Shown here: positions 34,999 through 42,972 of the stretch, piece after piece
Layout of the letters: every line of letters begins with the position of its first letter
How positions within the stretch are numbered: position 1 is the stretch's first letter
Source: Planctomycetales bacterium
Lineage (GTDB): Bacteria; Planctomycetota; Planctomycetia; Planctomycetales; Planctomycetaceae
NCBI GenBank assembly: GCA_028285345.1
Contig: JANQPT010000003.1
Coordinates: 1-64,000 of the forward strand
DNA length: 64,000 nucleotides
Direction of reading: 5' to 3'
Position numbers and translations under genes: made by a program
The notes under the pieces: generated by a model
The model's database searches: none
What the model was told of the DNA's origin: nothing
Seen by the model: only the letters and a program-made list of their open reading frames with translations

Positions 34999-35220
34999 CT
35001 ATTTGTTGGCTTGAGCCACTTCGTCTCTGAGAAGTTTTATCTCTTGGGTCTGTTGTTCGACCACCGTTCTCAGATTCTCGATTTCTGTATTGAGGTTGTC
35101 GACTTTGGTCTCAACGTCCTGCATCTTTCCGCCGCCGCTGAAGATCAAGACGATCAATGCAATCAAAACTAACGTTCCACATCCCAGGCTGACTCCCTGG
35201 GAGCCGCCGCGCTCTGACAT
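34999..35220 (-). CDS. Small membrane-anchored coiled-coil protein
   Basis: The 73-residue product has one membrane helix (about 11-29, GCGTLVLIALIVLIFSGGG) and then a Leu-zipper-like coiled coil (DVETKVDNLNTEIENLRTVV to the end). It sits between the FHA gene (47 nt upstream) and the kinase (131 nt downstream) on the same strand. It is too short for an enzyme; a membrane tether or oligomerisation unit for the signalling operon is plausible. No family name was recognised. Confidence 0.65.
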   Translation of the reverse strand: MSERGGSQGVSLGCGTLVLIALIVLIFSGGGKMQDVETKVDNLNTEIENLRTVVEQQTQEIKLLRDEVAQANK

Positions 35221-35267
35221 GTCTTGCTCCTGCCAGTGAATGATGACCGGTCTGCAAATCGACGCAA

Positions 35268-35933
35268 TTAGCCAACCGCCTCGATGCGAAACCGGCCGTC
35301 GATTCCGGTGACGATCGTTCCGTCGGTCAACGGCATACTTTGTTTGGCATGTTTGTTGTTGACATAAATATCCGACCGCGACTTACAACAGAGCTGTGAG
35401 TCTTTGCGGTGCAGCAACACGGGCTGCTGCCAGAGCGGACAGCGAATGTGGCTGTCGGCTCCCGGACCCAGAATGCAGGTATCGTCCATCAACACGACGG
35501 CGTCCACGGCGCGAGCGGGACGGTGATCGCTCACAAAGTCCAGCCGGGCGGTCCCGCTCACGATTGTGGGCAGCCGAAACCGTAATTTCACACTTTCTCC
35601 CAATTGAATCTCGTTGCCGTCCGCCAAGTATGTTCGCTCATGCACATCCCGCCCGGCAACCCGAGTTGCCGCGGACGCCTTGAGGTAGTAGCCTTCGCCG
35701 CTGCGAGCGATCTCCGCGTGCTGCCGCGACAGGTTGGCCAGTAATGGGATATCCGCGGCGGGAGGCTCCGACACGGGTCCCCCGAGCGAGATGCGGTCCC
35801 CGAGGCACAACATAAACGTGCCGACGCGGTCAATCCACAGCAAATAGCGCTCACAATCCATAAGGGCACCGCCCACAGCTACCGTCTGCGTCCCAGACGT
35901 CTCGGAGTTCTCCGGCCAGTTGTTCCACATCAT
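35268..35933 (-). CDS. FHA domain protein
   Basis: The product of about 221 residues carries an FHA phosphothreonine-binding domain near 55-120, with the hallmark LSRQHAEI followed by GYYLKA. A second beta-rich part near 140-215 (DDTCILGPGADSHI to VNNKHA) may be a further, weaker FHA-like fold. The ATG at 35933 is chosen; a GTG at 35948 directly after AAAGGAG is a close alternative. It is the first gene of the operon that includes the kinase. FHA proteins bind phospho-Thr peptides and often partner with co-encoded Hanks kinases, as likely here. Confidence 0.85.
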   Translation of the reverse strand: MMWNNWPENSETSGTQTVAVGGALMDCERYLLWIDRVGTFMLCLGDRISLGGPVSEPPAADIPLLANLSRQHAEIARSGEGYYLKASAATRVAGRDVHERTYLADGNEIQLGESVKLRFRLPTIVSGTARLDFVSDHRPARAVDAVVLMDDTCILGPGADSHIRCPLWQQPVLLHRKDSQLCCKSRSDIYVNNKHAKQSMPLTDGTIVTGIDGRFRIEAVG

Positions 35934-36053
35934 GGTGCCTGGTCCCACTCCTTTGATTTTAACGGATCAGCGGGGCCAGGGGATCAAAACCCAGGCCGAA
36001 ATTCGGGCTGGGCGGTCTGATTGGATTCCCCGATTGTGGCCGCCGCACACTTA

Positions 36054-36072
36054 TAAAACTGAAATCTGCCAG
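36054..36072. repeat. 19-bp repeat, copy 1
   Basis: TAAAACTGAAATCTGCCAG occurs identically here and at 37858-37876, the two copies bracketing the coiled-coil gene and the small exported protein gene. The sequence does not match a known element. Confidence 0.55.
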
Positions 36073-36091
36073 GTTTTAAGACTTCTGAAAC

Positions 36092-36127
36092 AAAAACACG
36101 GGTCGCCGGTTCCACCGACCACCCGTG
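36092..36127 (-). terminator. Rho-independent terminator of the coiled-coil gene
   Basis: Read on the minus strand, CACGGGTGGTCGGT pairs with ACCGGCGACCCGTG around a short loop, followed by TTTTTG. It lies about 46 nt after the stop of the gene at 36174-36980. Confidence 0.75.
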
Positions 36128-36173
36128 AACGACTCTTTGACATCAAACCGCTTGCTCAGGGTGGCTACTCGGA

Positions 36174-36980
36174 TTACGCATCCGAGTTGCCGGCCGGTTC
36201 GCTGTGCTGATCGTTGTCGAAGTACTGGTCGATCTGTTCCGTCAGATTCTCAGGCACCACAGGTCCCGTTTGGACGGGGATCAGCGGAAGCATCTGCTCT
36301 TCGGTGTCCAGCAGCTTGCTGCGAACGTCCAGTTTCTTGTTAAGTTCGGTGATCAGTTCTTTGGCCCGCGAGAGTCGCGAATCATCGATATTGACGTTGC
36401 TGGCGGCTTCCGCAGCTTGCAATGCCTGCAGACGAGCATCCAAGTTCTCGATTTTGACTTGCAGTTCGCTCTTCGCCGTCATCATGTTTTCCAGCTTTTC
36501 CTTAGCATTGTCGACCACCTGCCGACGCGTGTTCAGCAGCTTCCGCTCAGCATTCAGCCTTTGCTCGGCAAGTTTGAAGTGCTTGAAGCGGCGGGCAAGA
36601 TCCTGTTCCAACTGGGCTTGCGAATAGGTCTGTCCGTTAACGACGTATCGAACGTTTCCGCTCTCGACGTCGAGTTTGCGAGCCAGGATTTGCTCTTTCT
36701 GTTTGGACAAAGCCTCTTCCTGGCGTGCGACTTCACGGGCACGGTAGTCGACATCGACTTCCGCCTCAGCAATCTCCCGCTTGCATTGGTCGATTTCCGG
36801 CAGCAGATTGTTGACCAGATCCCGCGCGACCTTGATCTCTTCATCCAGTGGAACCTGGGAACGAATCGCGTCCCGGACGGAGTGCGCGGAGGTCTTGACG
36901 TAGGTAAAGGCGTCACGGCCGAAGACGAACGTTCCGACCAGCGCCAACGCTGCTGTGCTGATGAGTACTTTCTTGATCAT
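36174..36980 (-). CDS. Membrane-anchored coiled-coil protein
   Basis: The 268-residue product has an N-terminal hydrophobic anchor or signal (IKKVLISTAALALVGTFVFG). Next comes DAFTYVKTSAHSVRDAIRSQ and long alpha-helical, Glu/Lys/Gln-rich stretches that should form coiled coils (about 45-215). The tail is acidic. Proteins with this N-terminus are familiar from planctomycetes but have no established role; the long coiled coil recalls PspA-like envelope stress proteins without the PspA signature. AGGGAG 8 nt before the ATG fixes the start, and a strong terminator follows. It is divergent from the small exported protein at 37291. Confidence 0.8.
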   Translation of the reverse strand: MIKKVLISTAALALVGTFVFGRDAFTYVKTSAHSVRDAIRSQVPLDEEIKVARDLVNNLLPEIDQCKREIAEAEVDVDYRAREVARQEEALSKQKEQILARKLDVESGNVRYVVNGQTYSQAQLEQDLARRFKHFKLAEQRLNAERKLLNTRRQVVDNAKEKLENMMTAKSELQVKIENLDARLQALQAAEAASNVNIDDSRLSRAKELITELNKKLDVRSKLLDTEEQMLPLIPVQTGPVVPENLTEQIDQYFDNDQHSEPAGNSDA

Positions 36981-37290
36981 TTTTGTTCTCCCTTAAACTA
37001 TGCGGAACAATCGCCCCCAAAACCGGGCTCGGATGAGCCGCTTGATTTCGGCCAAAGGACACCAGGAGATTCGCCACAGAGGGTGACTTCTTAGGCCAAT
37101 TCGTCATAATTTTGGGATAATGGCAGGAATTGCTGGAGATTTGAGAGGCGGCTTTTTGAGGCGTTTTCGCCACGATTCCGCGAAATTGGGGTGTTGACGC
37201 GCGTTTTTACCGCGATCTTTGCAATTCTGCCGCTGCAGTGTTGTTGACTGAATTACTTGCACATTTCTACGAAGCCCGGGAGAAGCACTC

Positions 37291-37797
37291 ATGGTTTCCA
37301 AAACAACAGTCGCCTTAGCGGCTTGCCTTTGCGCGGTGATGTTGACGACATCCGCCCGCAGTGAACAAAAAGCGGACCAGAAAAAGGATGAGGCGCAGCT
37401 CAACGAGCACGAGCGGAAGTTTCAGAAGATGCTCAAAGGCAAGGTGCTGGTGGGCAATTTCTCGGTCATCAAAGATGGGAAGGAATCAGACCCGAAGAAG
37501 GACCGCTACAAGATCACCGACATGGCGAAAATGGAGAACGGATTTTGGCGGTTCACGTTTCAGTACGGTGATAAGCCGGCAATTCCGTTTGCGCTGCCGG
37601 TCAAGTGGGCTGACGACACGCCGATGATTTCGCTGACGAATGTTACGATTCCCGGGCTGGGCACGTTTAGTTGCCGGGTGCTGTTTCACGAAGGGCAGTA
37701 CGCTGGGACGTGGCGGCACGGTGAGGTGATCGGCAACATGTGGGGCGTGATCCAAGATCCGAAAGAGGAGAAGAAGAAAGAGAAGCCGAAGTCGTGA
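37291..37797 (+). CDS. Small exported protein of unknown function
   Basis: The 168-residue product has a signal peptide (about 1-24, ending SARSE), a Lys/Glu-rich segment, and a compact beta-rich domain: LVGNFSVIKDG, then YKITDMAKMENGFWRFTFQY and GTFSCRVLFHEGQYAGTWRH. The tail is Lys-rich. The same domain pattern (short secreted protein with 'GTW.HG..GG..WG' ending) is known from many planctomycete hypotheticals but has no function. GGGAG precedes the ATG by about 8 nt. It is divergent from the coiled-coil gene. Confidence 0.7.
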   Translation: MVSKTTVALAACLCAVMLTTSARSEQKADQKKDEAQLNEHERKFQKMLKGKVLVGNFSVIKDGKESDPKKDRYKITDMAKMENGFWRFTFQYGDKPAIPFALPVKWADDTPMISLTNVTIPGLGTFSCRVLFHEGQYAGTWRHGEVIGNMWGVIQDPKEEKKKEKPKS

Positions 37798-37857
37798 GAC
37801 TTGGCATTTCTCGATTGGCGCGGGCAGAATTCCGAACTCTCACGAGTTCGGCTACGC

Positions 37858-37876
37858 TAAAACTGAAATCTGCCAG
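37858..37876. repeat. 19-bp repeat, copy 2
   Basis: This is identical to 36054-36072. Immediately before it lies a small palindrome, CCGAACTC-TCAC-GAGTTCGG (37832-37851). The rest of 37798-37982 shows no gene. Confidence 0.55.
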
Positions 37877-37982
37877 AGCACTGGTGCACGAATGATTCTC
37901 TTCGCTCGCAGGCTTAGAAACTGGGGGCTCGCTTCGCTCGACCCCAGCCACCCATATTCAATTCGGAGTTTGCCGGAATAGC

Positions 37983-39059
37983 CTAGCCGACGTCGTAGCC
38001 GCTGGCGCGGAGGATTGATTCGTGGACTGCCAGTTCGTGTGAAGGTGGATAGTCGGTAGCTTTCTCGCCGCGCAAAATCGCCGCCATGTCGCGGAATGCG
38101 CTGACGAAGATTCCGGGGCCTTCGGGCAAGGTTACGTCTTGATAACCGGTTTTGTATTTTCCGCGCGGCTGCTCGAGCGCCAGTCGAAAGCTGCGGCCGC
38201 CCAAGGGACGCAAATCGAATGTGCCGTGTTCGCCGCAGACGGTGAATTGGCGGCGGCGGCCGCCGTCGTATTCCACGAGCGTGCTGCGGATCGAGGCGAT
38301 AGCGCGGGGATAGTCGAAGACGGCCAGTTGATTGTCGACGAGCGGATCCTGGTCCGGATGCGTTTTGCGGTTATATGCAGTGACCTGCTGCGGCGGTCCC
38401 AGCACGCGGATCGCCGCGTCGATGACGTGGCAGCCGATTTCAAACATCGATCCGCCCGCGAACCGGGACAAGTATTTCCGTGAGTCCGCGCCGACTTTTT
38501 TACTCATCACCGCATGGACTTCGAAGATATCGCCCAGCCAACCGTCGGTGACCGCCTGGTAGCAGAACTGAAAGGCGGGGTGGTAGCGATAGATGTAGCC
38601 CATCTGCAGGTGCAGCTTACGCCGCTGCATGTCGTCGAGCAATTTCTTGTAATCGGCGAGATTTTCTCCGGCCGGCTTGTCGAGGTGGATATGCATTCCC
38701 GCGTCGGCGCAGCGGCGCGCCGTCGGCAGCAAATCCTCGACTTCGGTCTCCACAACCACCGCCTGCAGGCCTTTGGTGTTGAGCAGCTGCTCTTCGCTGA
38801 TCAGTTTCACACCTTGATAGGCGTTGCCCAGTGCCTGGCGACGCTCTGAGTCATTCTCGACGACGCCAACCACTTCGTAATCGTCGGTCTTCAGCAGTTG
38901 TGAGAAGACGCTCCGTGCGTGAGCGTGCCCGGTGCCGATCTGGCCGATTTTGATTTTCTCTCCCTTTGAAGCAGCGCGGCTCTGGGACGTGTTCAGAGCA
39001 AGGCCCGCTGTCGCGGCGCCTACGGTCGTCAGGAAATTGCGGCGAGTCACGGTCGACAT
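37983..39059 (-). CDS. Tat-exported Gfo/Idh/MocA family oxidoreductase
   Basis: The 358-residue protein begins with a twin-arginine signal (TRRNFLTTVGAATAGLAL). The Rossmann start is KIKIGQIGTGHAHARSVF, followed by HLDKPAGENLADYKKLL, where the EKP-like HLDKP carries the catalytic Lys. The C-terminal domain is typical of the Gfo/Idh/MocA superfamily, NAD(P)-dependent enzymes on sugars and related alcohols. The substrate is not readable. AGGAG lies 6 nt before the ATG at 39059. It is divergently arranged with a second member of the family (39263), sharing a 203-nt promoter region; both are sugar-processing candidates outside the cytoplasm. Confidence 0.9.
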   Translation of the reverse strand: MSTVTRRNFLTTVGAATAGLALNTSQSRAASKGEKIKIGQIGTGHAHARSVFSQLLKTDDYEVVGVVENDSERRQALGNAYQGVKLISEEQLLNTKGLQAVVVETEVEDLLPTARRCADAGMHIHLDKPAGENLADYKKLLDDMQRRKLHLQMGYIYRYHPAFQFCYQAVTDGWLGDIFEVHAVMSKKVGADSRKYLSRFAGGSMFEIGCHVIDAAIRVLGPPQQVTAYNRKTHPDQDPLVDNQLAVFDYPRAIASIRSTLVEYDGGRRRQFTVCGEHGTFDLRPLGGRSFRLALEQPRGKYKTGYQDVTLPEGPGIFVSAFRDMAAILRGEKATDYPPSHELAVHESILRASGYDVG

Positions 39060-39262
39060 GGGATTCTCCTGCCGGAATGTCGGATTGGAGCGAGATTGAT
39101 GTCTACCATACTCAAAACCCGCAGGCAGCCATACCGTAGCGATGACGGGCGACACACGTGTTCACGAAGATTGGCATCGCTCCCTTGTTCCCGCTGCCGA
39201 CCGGCGGCAGAATGGGAGATAGGTCTTCCGTTCCGACGGCATCTATTTGCAGGAGAGGAATT

Positions 39263-40591
39263 ATGCAGCAGCAATCGACACGGCGTGAGTTCTTGCAGCG
39301 TTCGACCGAAACGGCCGCGATTGCCGGAGCGGCGACGGCCTTGGCCGGGATGCCGGTCTTTGCCGCGGAGAAACCGGAGACGGTCCGGCTGGGAATCATC
39401 GGTTGCGGCGGCATCATGACGCACCACGTCAAGGGGTTGGTGCAGCGCGGGGATGAGGTGTCGATCGGCTGGCTGTGCGATGTCGATCCCGAGCAGATCG
39501 AGCGGATGCACAAGCATCTGAATGGAGCAGCGTCGCATCAGGCCCAGCGAACCTCGCGTTATGAGGATGTGCTTGCCGACAAAAACATCGACGCGGTGAT
39601 CATTGCGACTCCGCATCACTGGCACGCGCCGATGGCGCTGCATGCGATGGCGGAAGGGAAGGACGTCTACATCGAGAAGCCGATTTCGCACGTGTTCAAC
39701 GAAGGCCCCCTGATTATCGCCGCCGCCAAGAAGTACGGCCGCGTCGTCCAGCAGGGGAGCCAGATGAGGAGCAGCAAGGTCACCGAACGGGCGGGCAAGC
39801 TGCTGGCCGACGGAATCATCGGCGACGTGAAAGTGGCCCGCGCTTGGACGGCCGAAACGCGAAGCGTCGTCAAACCGGTGCCCGACAGCGCACCGCCCGC
39901 CGGTGTCGATTACGACCGCTGGTTGGGACCGGCGCCTAAGCGGGCCTTTAACAAATACCGTTTTCACCGAACCTGGCGGATGTTCCGCGATTACGGCAAC
40001 GGCGAGATCGGCGACGACGGCATTCATGATTTGGACATGGCCACGTGGGGGTTGGGCGTCGATACGCTGCCCAAGCAGATCACGGCCCGCGGCGGGCGGA
40101 TGGCGCTGCACGGGCATGCGAGCGAGTATCCCGACAATATGGTCGTCAGCTATGAGTATCCCGACGGCCGATTGCTAGTCTATGAGAATTATCCGTTCAC
40201 CGCTTACGGCATGCATGGCTTTGACAACGGCAACGTCTTTTACGGGACCGAGGGGTATATGATTTTCTCGCGGCGCGGCGCGTTCAGCGTGTTTCTGGGA
40301 CCGAAGTCGAAGAAGGGCCCCACCGAGGGCGACGCGCGGCGGGATCGGGGTTATGAGGCGCACATGAGCGATTTTCTCAATGCCGTCCGCACTCGCGACA
40401 CGCACACCCGCGCCCCGGCGGAAGTGGCCCACCGGTCTTGTGCGCTGGTGCATCTGGGCGAGATCGCGTATCGGACGCGGGGGCAACTTGATTTCGACGT
40501 CGAGAAGGAGCAGTTCATCGATTGCGACGAAGCGAATCAAATGCTGGGTAAATCGTATCGGGAGCCGTATGGGTTGGGGGATATTGGGTGA
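39263..40591 (+). CDS. Tat-exported Gfo/Idh/MocA family oxidoreductase
   Basis: The 442-residue protein has a twin-arginine signal (STRREFLQRSTETAAIAGAA). The dinucleotide fold starts VRLGIIGCGGIMTHHVKG, the conserved IATPHHWHAPMALHAMAEG is followed by VYIEKPISH with the catalytic Lys, and a later region has GEIGDDGIHDLDMATWGLG. This subgroup is very common in planctomycetes and acts on sugar derivatives by inference. AGGAGAGG lies before ATG 39263; the extension to 39158 has no support. It is divergent from the family member at 37983-39059 and followed by a terminator hairpin. Confidence 0.92.
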   Translation: MQQQSTRREFLQRSTETAAIAGAATALAGMPVFAAEKPETVRLGIIGCGGIMTHHVKGLVQRGDEVSIGWLCDVDPEQIERMHKHLNGAASHQAQRTSRYEDVLADKNIDAVIIATPHHWHAPMALHAMAEGKDVYIEKPISHVFNEGPLIIAAAKKYGRVVQQGSQMRSSKVTERAGKLLADGIIGDVKVARAWTAETRSVVKPVPDSAPPAGVDYDRWLGPAPKRAFNKYRFHRTWRMFRDYGNGEIGDDGIHDLDMATWGLGVDTLPKQITARGGRMALHGHASEYPDNMVVSYEYPDGRLLVYENYPFTAYGMHGFDNGNVFYGTEGYMIFSRRGAFSVFLGPKSKKGPTEGDARRDRGYEAHMSDFLNAVRTRDTHTRAPAEVAHRSCALVHLGEIAYRTRGQLDFDVEKEQFIDCDEANQMLGKSYREPYGLGDIG

Positions 40592-40597
40592 AGGGGA

Positions 40598-40629
40598 CCC
40601 CCGGCGGAGCCGGGGGCTGATGGGTTTTT
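40598..40629 (+). terminator. Terminator-like hairpin after the oxidoreductase
   Basis: CCCCCGGC (40598-40605) pairs perfectly with GCCGGGGG (40609-40616) across a GGA loop, starting 6 nt after the stop codon. GGGTTTTT follows at 40622-40629, slightly farther than usual. It may also serve the convergent DJ-1/PfpI gene. Confidence 0.6.
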
Positions 40630-40650
40630 CGCGGCACGTTTTTGGGCGGG

Positions 40651-41247
40651 TTAGGATTCGAGGACTTTGAGGAATTCGCGCATCCATTGCCAGCCGTCGA
40701 GCGCGCCGCGGGCGGTGATGACCAATCCGTCGACCACGACCGGGGCGTCGATGTATTTGGCGCCGCAGACTTCGGCGTCGAACTTGCATTTGGGGACGGT
40801 GGTGATCGTTTTACCCTCGATCACGCCCGCCATCGCCAGCACTTCGATTCCGTGGCAGACCGAACCGATGGGGCGGCCCGCTTGGACCATCCAGCGCACG
40901 GCGGCGAGTAGGTCTTTGTCGTAGCGAATGTACTCCGGCGCCCGACCGCCGCTGACGAGCAGGCCGGCGTAGTCCTCCGGCTTGATATCGGCGAATGCGA
41001 TATCGGATTGCATCAAATAGCCGGCCGTTTCGCGGGTGATGTCCCAGCCCTCGGGGCGTTCGTGCTGGACGAGCGAATAGGTCCGGACCTCCGGGGCCGC
41101 GACGACGACTTGATAGCCGGCTTCCTGGATTCGCATCCAGGGATAGAGCGTGTCGGTCACCTCGGCGGCGTCGCCGATGACGAGGAGGATCTTGCCTTTG
41201 TGTGAATCGTGCTCCGTGGAGCGGACGGCGGTTCGTTCAGTTTTCAT
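40651..41247 (-). CDS. DJ-1/PfpI family protein
   Basis: The 198-residue product has the glutamine-amidotransferase-like fold of the DJ-1/PfpI family. The core KILLVIGDAAEVTDTLYPW leads to the strand GLLVSGGRAPEYIR and the nucleophile elbow GSVCHG with Cys131 and His132. Members include glyoxalase/deglycase-type and stress proteins, as well as some peptidases; which activity applies here cannot be told. It lies 26 nt downstream of the DUF1501 gene on the same strand and is probably co-transcribed, and it is convergent with the oxidoreductase gene. Confidence 0.88.
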   Translation of the reverse strand: MKTERTAVRSTEHDSHKGKILLVIGDAAEVTDTLYPWMRIQEAGYQVVVAAPEVRTYSLVQHERPEGWDITRETAGYLMQSDIAFADIKPEDYAGLLVSGGRAPEYIRYDKDLLAAVRWMVQAGRPIGSVCHGIEVLAMAGVIEGKTITTVPKCKFDAEVCGAKYIDAPVVVDGLVITARGALDGWQWMREFLKVLES

Positions 41248-41273
41248 CTTTGGTGTTCGTCAATGAAGTCGTG

Positions 41274-42689
41274 TTAAGCAAACAAAGGCAGCGGACGGCC
41301 ATCGGTGATGGGGTGCGGGCGGTTGAGATTGTCGTACAGCCGCGTCTGAAGGTTGATGCCCATCGCTTGGAAAATCGTGGCGTGCAAGTCGCGCGGGCCG
41401 CAGGCCTGGGTGTGTGGAAACGCGCCGAGTCGGTCGCTGCTGCCGTAGACCTGCCCGCCGCGGATGCCGCCGCCGGCCAGCACAACCGAGTAGGCGAATG
41501 GATAATGGTCGCGGCCGGCGCCCTTGTTGATCTTTGGCGTGCGGCCGAAATCGCCGAGCATCACGACCAGCGTCTCGTCGAGTTTTCCGCGCTGGTCGAG
41601 GTCGTCCAACAGCGCCGAGGCGGCGCGGTCGAACGGCGGCAACAGGTTCTTCTTGAGTCGATTGAAGTTGTCGCCGTGCGTATCCCAGTGGTCGCCTGAT
41701 CCGCCGTTGAGATCGCCGGCGGCGCAAATGACTTGAATGATCGGCAGCCCCGCCTCAGCCAGACGGCGCGCCAATAGGAGGCTTTGCCCGCACAGATGAT
41801 CGCCGTAGGCCGCGTGGACCTCCGCCGGTTCCTGTGATAAGTCAAACGCATCGCGGACTTGCCGCCTGACCAACAAGTCCATCGCGAGTTCATGAAAATG
41901 AGCGTAGGACCGCTGCGGTTGGGCGTTGCCGACCGACGATTCGAGCGTGCTGTGTAACTGTCTCCGCGCTTGGAGGCGACCGCGATCGATCCCCTTGGAA
42001 AGATTCAGCACGGGCGATCCCAAATCGCGGGAGACGCCGCCGTACGGTTTGCCCTGCGGAGTACGGACCACGATCGGATCGTGATTCACGCCCAGCCAGC
42101 CGGCCCATTCGCCGGCCTGCAGCGTGCCGTTGTCGACGAGCGGATAGGGCAGCCGAATCGCGCCGGGCATGCCGGGACCGGGTGAGCGCAGCGCTGAGAT
42201 CATCGCCGGCAGCGACGGCCAATCGTTTCGTGACGGCGGAAGATTGACGGCCGCTGCCGGTTGCGGCGGCGGGTGGCCGGTCAGGTTCCAATACATTCCC
42301 TTGCCGTGCGCCGTGCAACTGTGATGGATGGACCGCACAATTGCGAGCCGCTCGGTTCGTTCCGCGAGCAGCGGGATATGTTCGCCGACCTGAATACCCG
42401 GTGTGGCGGTGTCGATGCATTCGAATTCGCCGCGAACTTCCGCGGGGGCTTGTGGCTTGGGATCCCAGGTATCGTGGTGGCTCATCCCACCCCAGCAGTA
42501 CAGGAGAATACATGATTTCGCCCGACCGAAGTTTGAATCACTTTCACCGGCGAGACTATTGAGTTGCAGGAATTGCGGCAACGAGAGCCCGAGCAGAGTG
42601 GAGCCGCACTGCAGAATCCCGCGGCGCGAGATCTGACGAGCCGGTCGGGAGCGCAACTTCGATTCTCCGCGATCCGCGTTTGTGAACAT
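41274..42689 (-). CDS. DUF1501 protein with twin-arginine signal
   Basis: The 471-residue product has a Tat-like signal (SRRGILQCGSTLLGLSLP). The alkaline-phosphatase-like DUF1501 fold shows in SCILLYCWGGMSHHDTWDPK, TAHGKGMYWNLTGHPP, VVMLGDFGRTPKIN and AGRDHYPFAYSVVLAGGGI. These proteins are highly expanded in planctomycetes, where they are usually paired with a DUF1549/DUF1553 (PSD1-type) gene; none is adjacent here. Sulfatase-like hydrolysis has been suggested for the fold but not proven. The ATG 42689 has only a weak ribosome binding site. It leads a probable two-gene transcript with the DJ-1/PfpI gene. Confidence 0.9.
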   Translation of the reverse strand: MFTNADRGESKLRSRPARQISRRGILQCGSTLLGLSLPQFLQLNSLAGESDSNFGRAKSCILLYCWGGMSHHDTWDPKPQAPAEVRGEFECIDTATPGIQVGEHIPLLAERTERLAIVRSIHHSCTAHGKGMYWNLTGHPPPQPAAAVNLPPSRNDWPSLPAMISALRSPGPGMPGAIRLPYPLVDNGTLQAGEWAGWLGVNHDPIVVRTPQGKPYGGVSRDLGSPVLNLSKGIDRGRLQARRQLHSTLESSVGNAQPQRSYAHFHELAMDLLVRRQVRDAFDLSQEPAEVHAAYGDHLCGQSLLLARRLAEAGLPIIQVICAAGDLNGGSGDHWDTHGDNFNRLKKNLLPPFDRAASALLDDLDQRGKLDETLVVMLGDFGRTPKINKGAGRDHYPFAYSVVLAGGGIRGGQVYGSSDRLGAFPHTQACGPRDLHATIFQAMGINLQTRLYDNLNRPHPITDGRPLPLFA

Positions 42690-42812
42690 AGGGTTCTCGT
42701 GTTGAAACGATTCGTTGCCGCACACAATTCTCGCATAAACGGCCGTTGTTGCAAGTCGAAAGGGGCCTGTAGTAGATTGAACGGAGTCTACGGCTGCTGA
42801 CGCGGAAAAAGT

Positions 42813-42921
42813 AACGCAGAGCCGCGGAGACGCTAAGGCGCAGTGACGATTTTTGAGAAGCTGTCCGGGAAACGAATCGTAATTTTCTGAGTCCTTCTCT
42901 GCGTCCCTGCGGCTCTGCGTT
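42813..42921. repeat. Inverted repeat, CGCAGAG family
   Basis: The left arm, 42813-42843 (AACGCAGAGCCGCGGAGACG and beyond), and the right arm, 42897-42921, are complementary over most of their length. The motif resembles the inner arms of the element at 173-323. It lies in the promoter region between the divergent genes at 42689 and 42973. Confidence 0.65.
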
Positions 42922-42972
42922 AAATGAATCTCGATCGGTCCGCAGAGCGGACCCTACCTAAGGAGTCTGATC

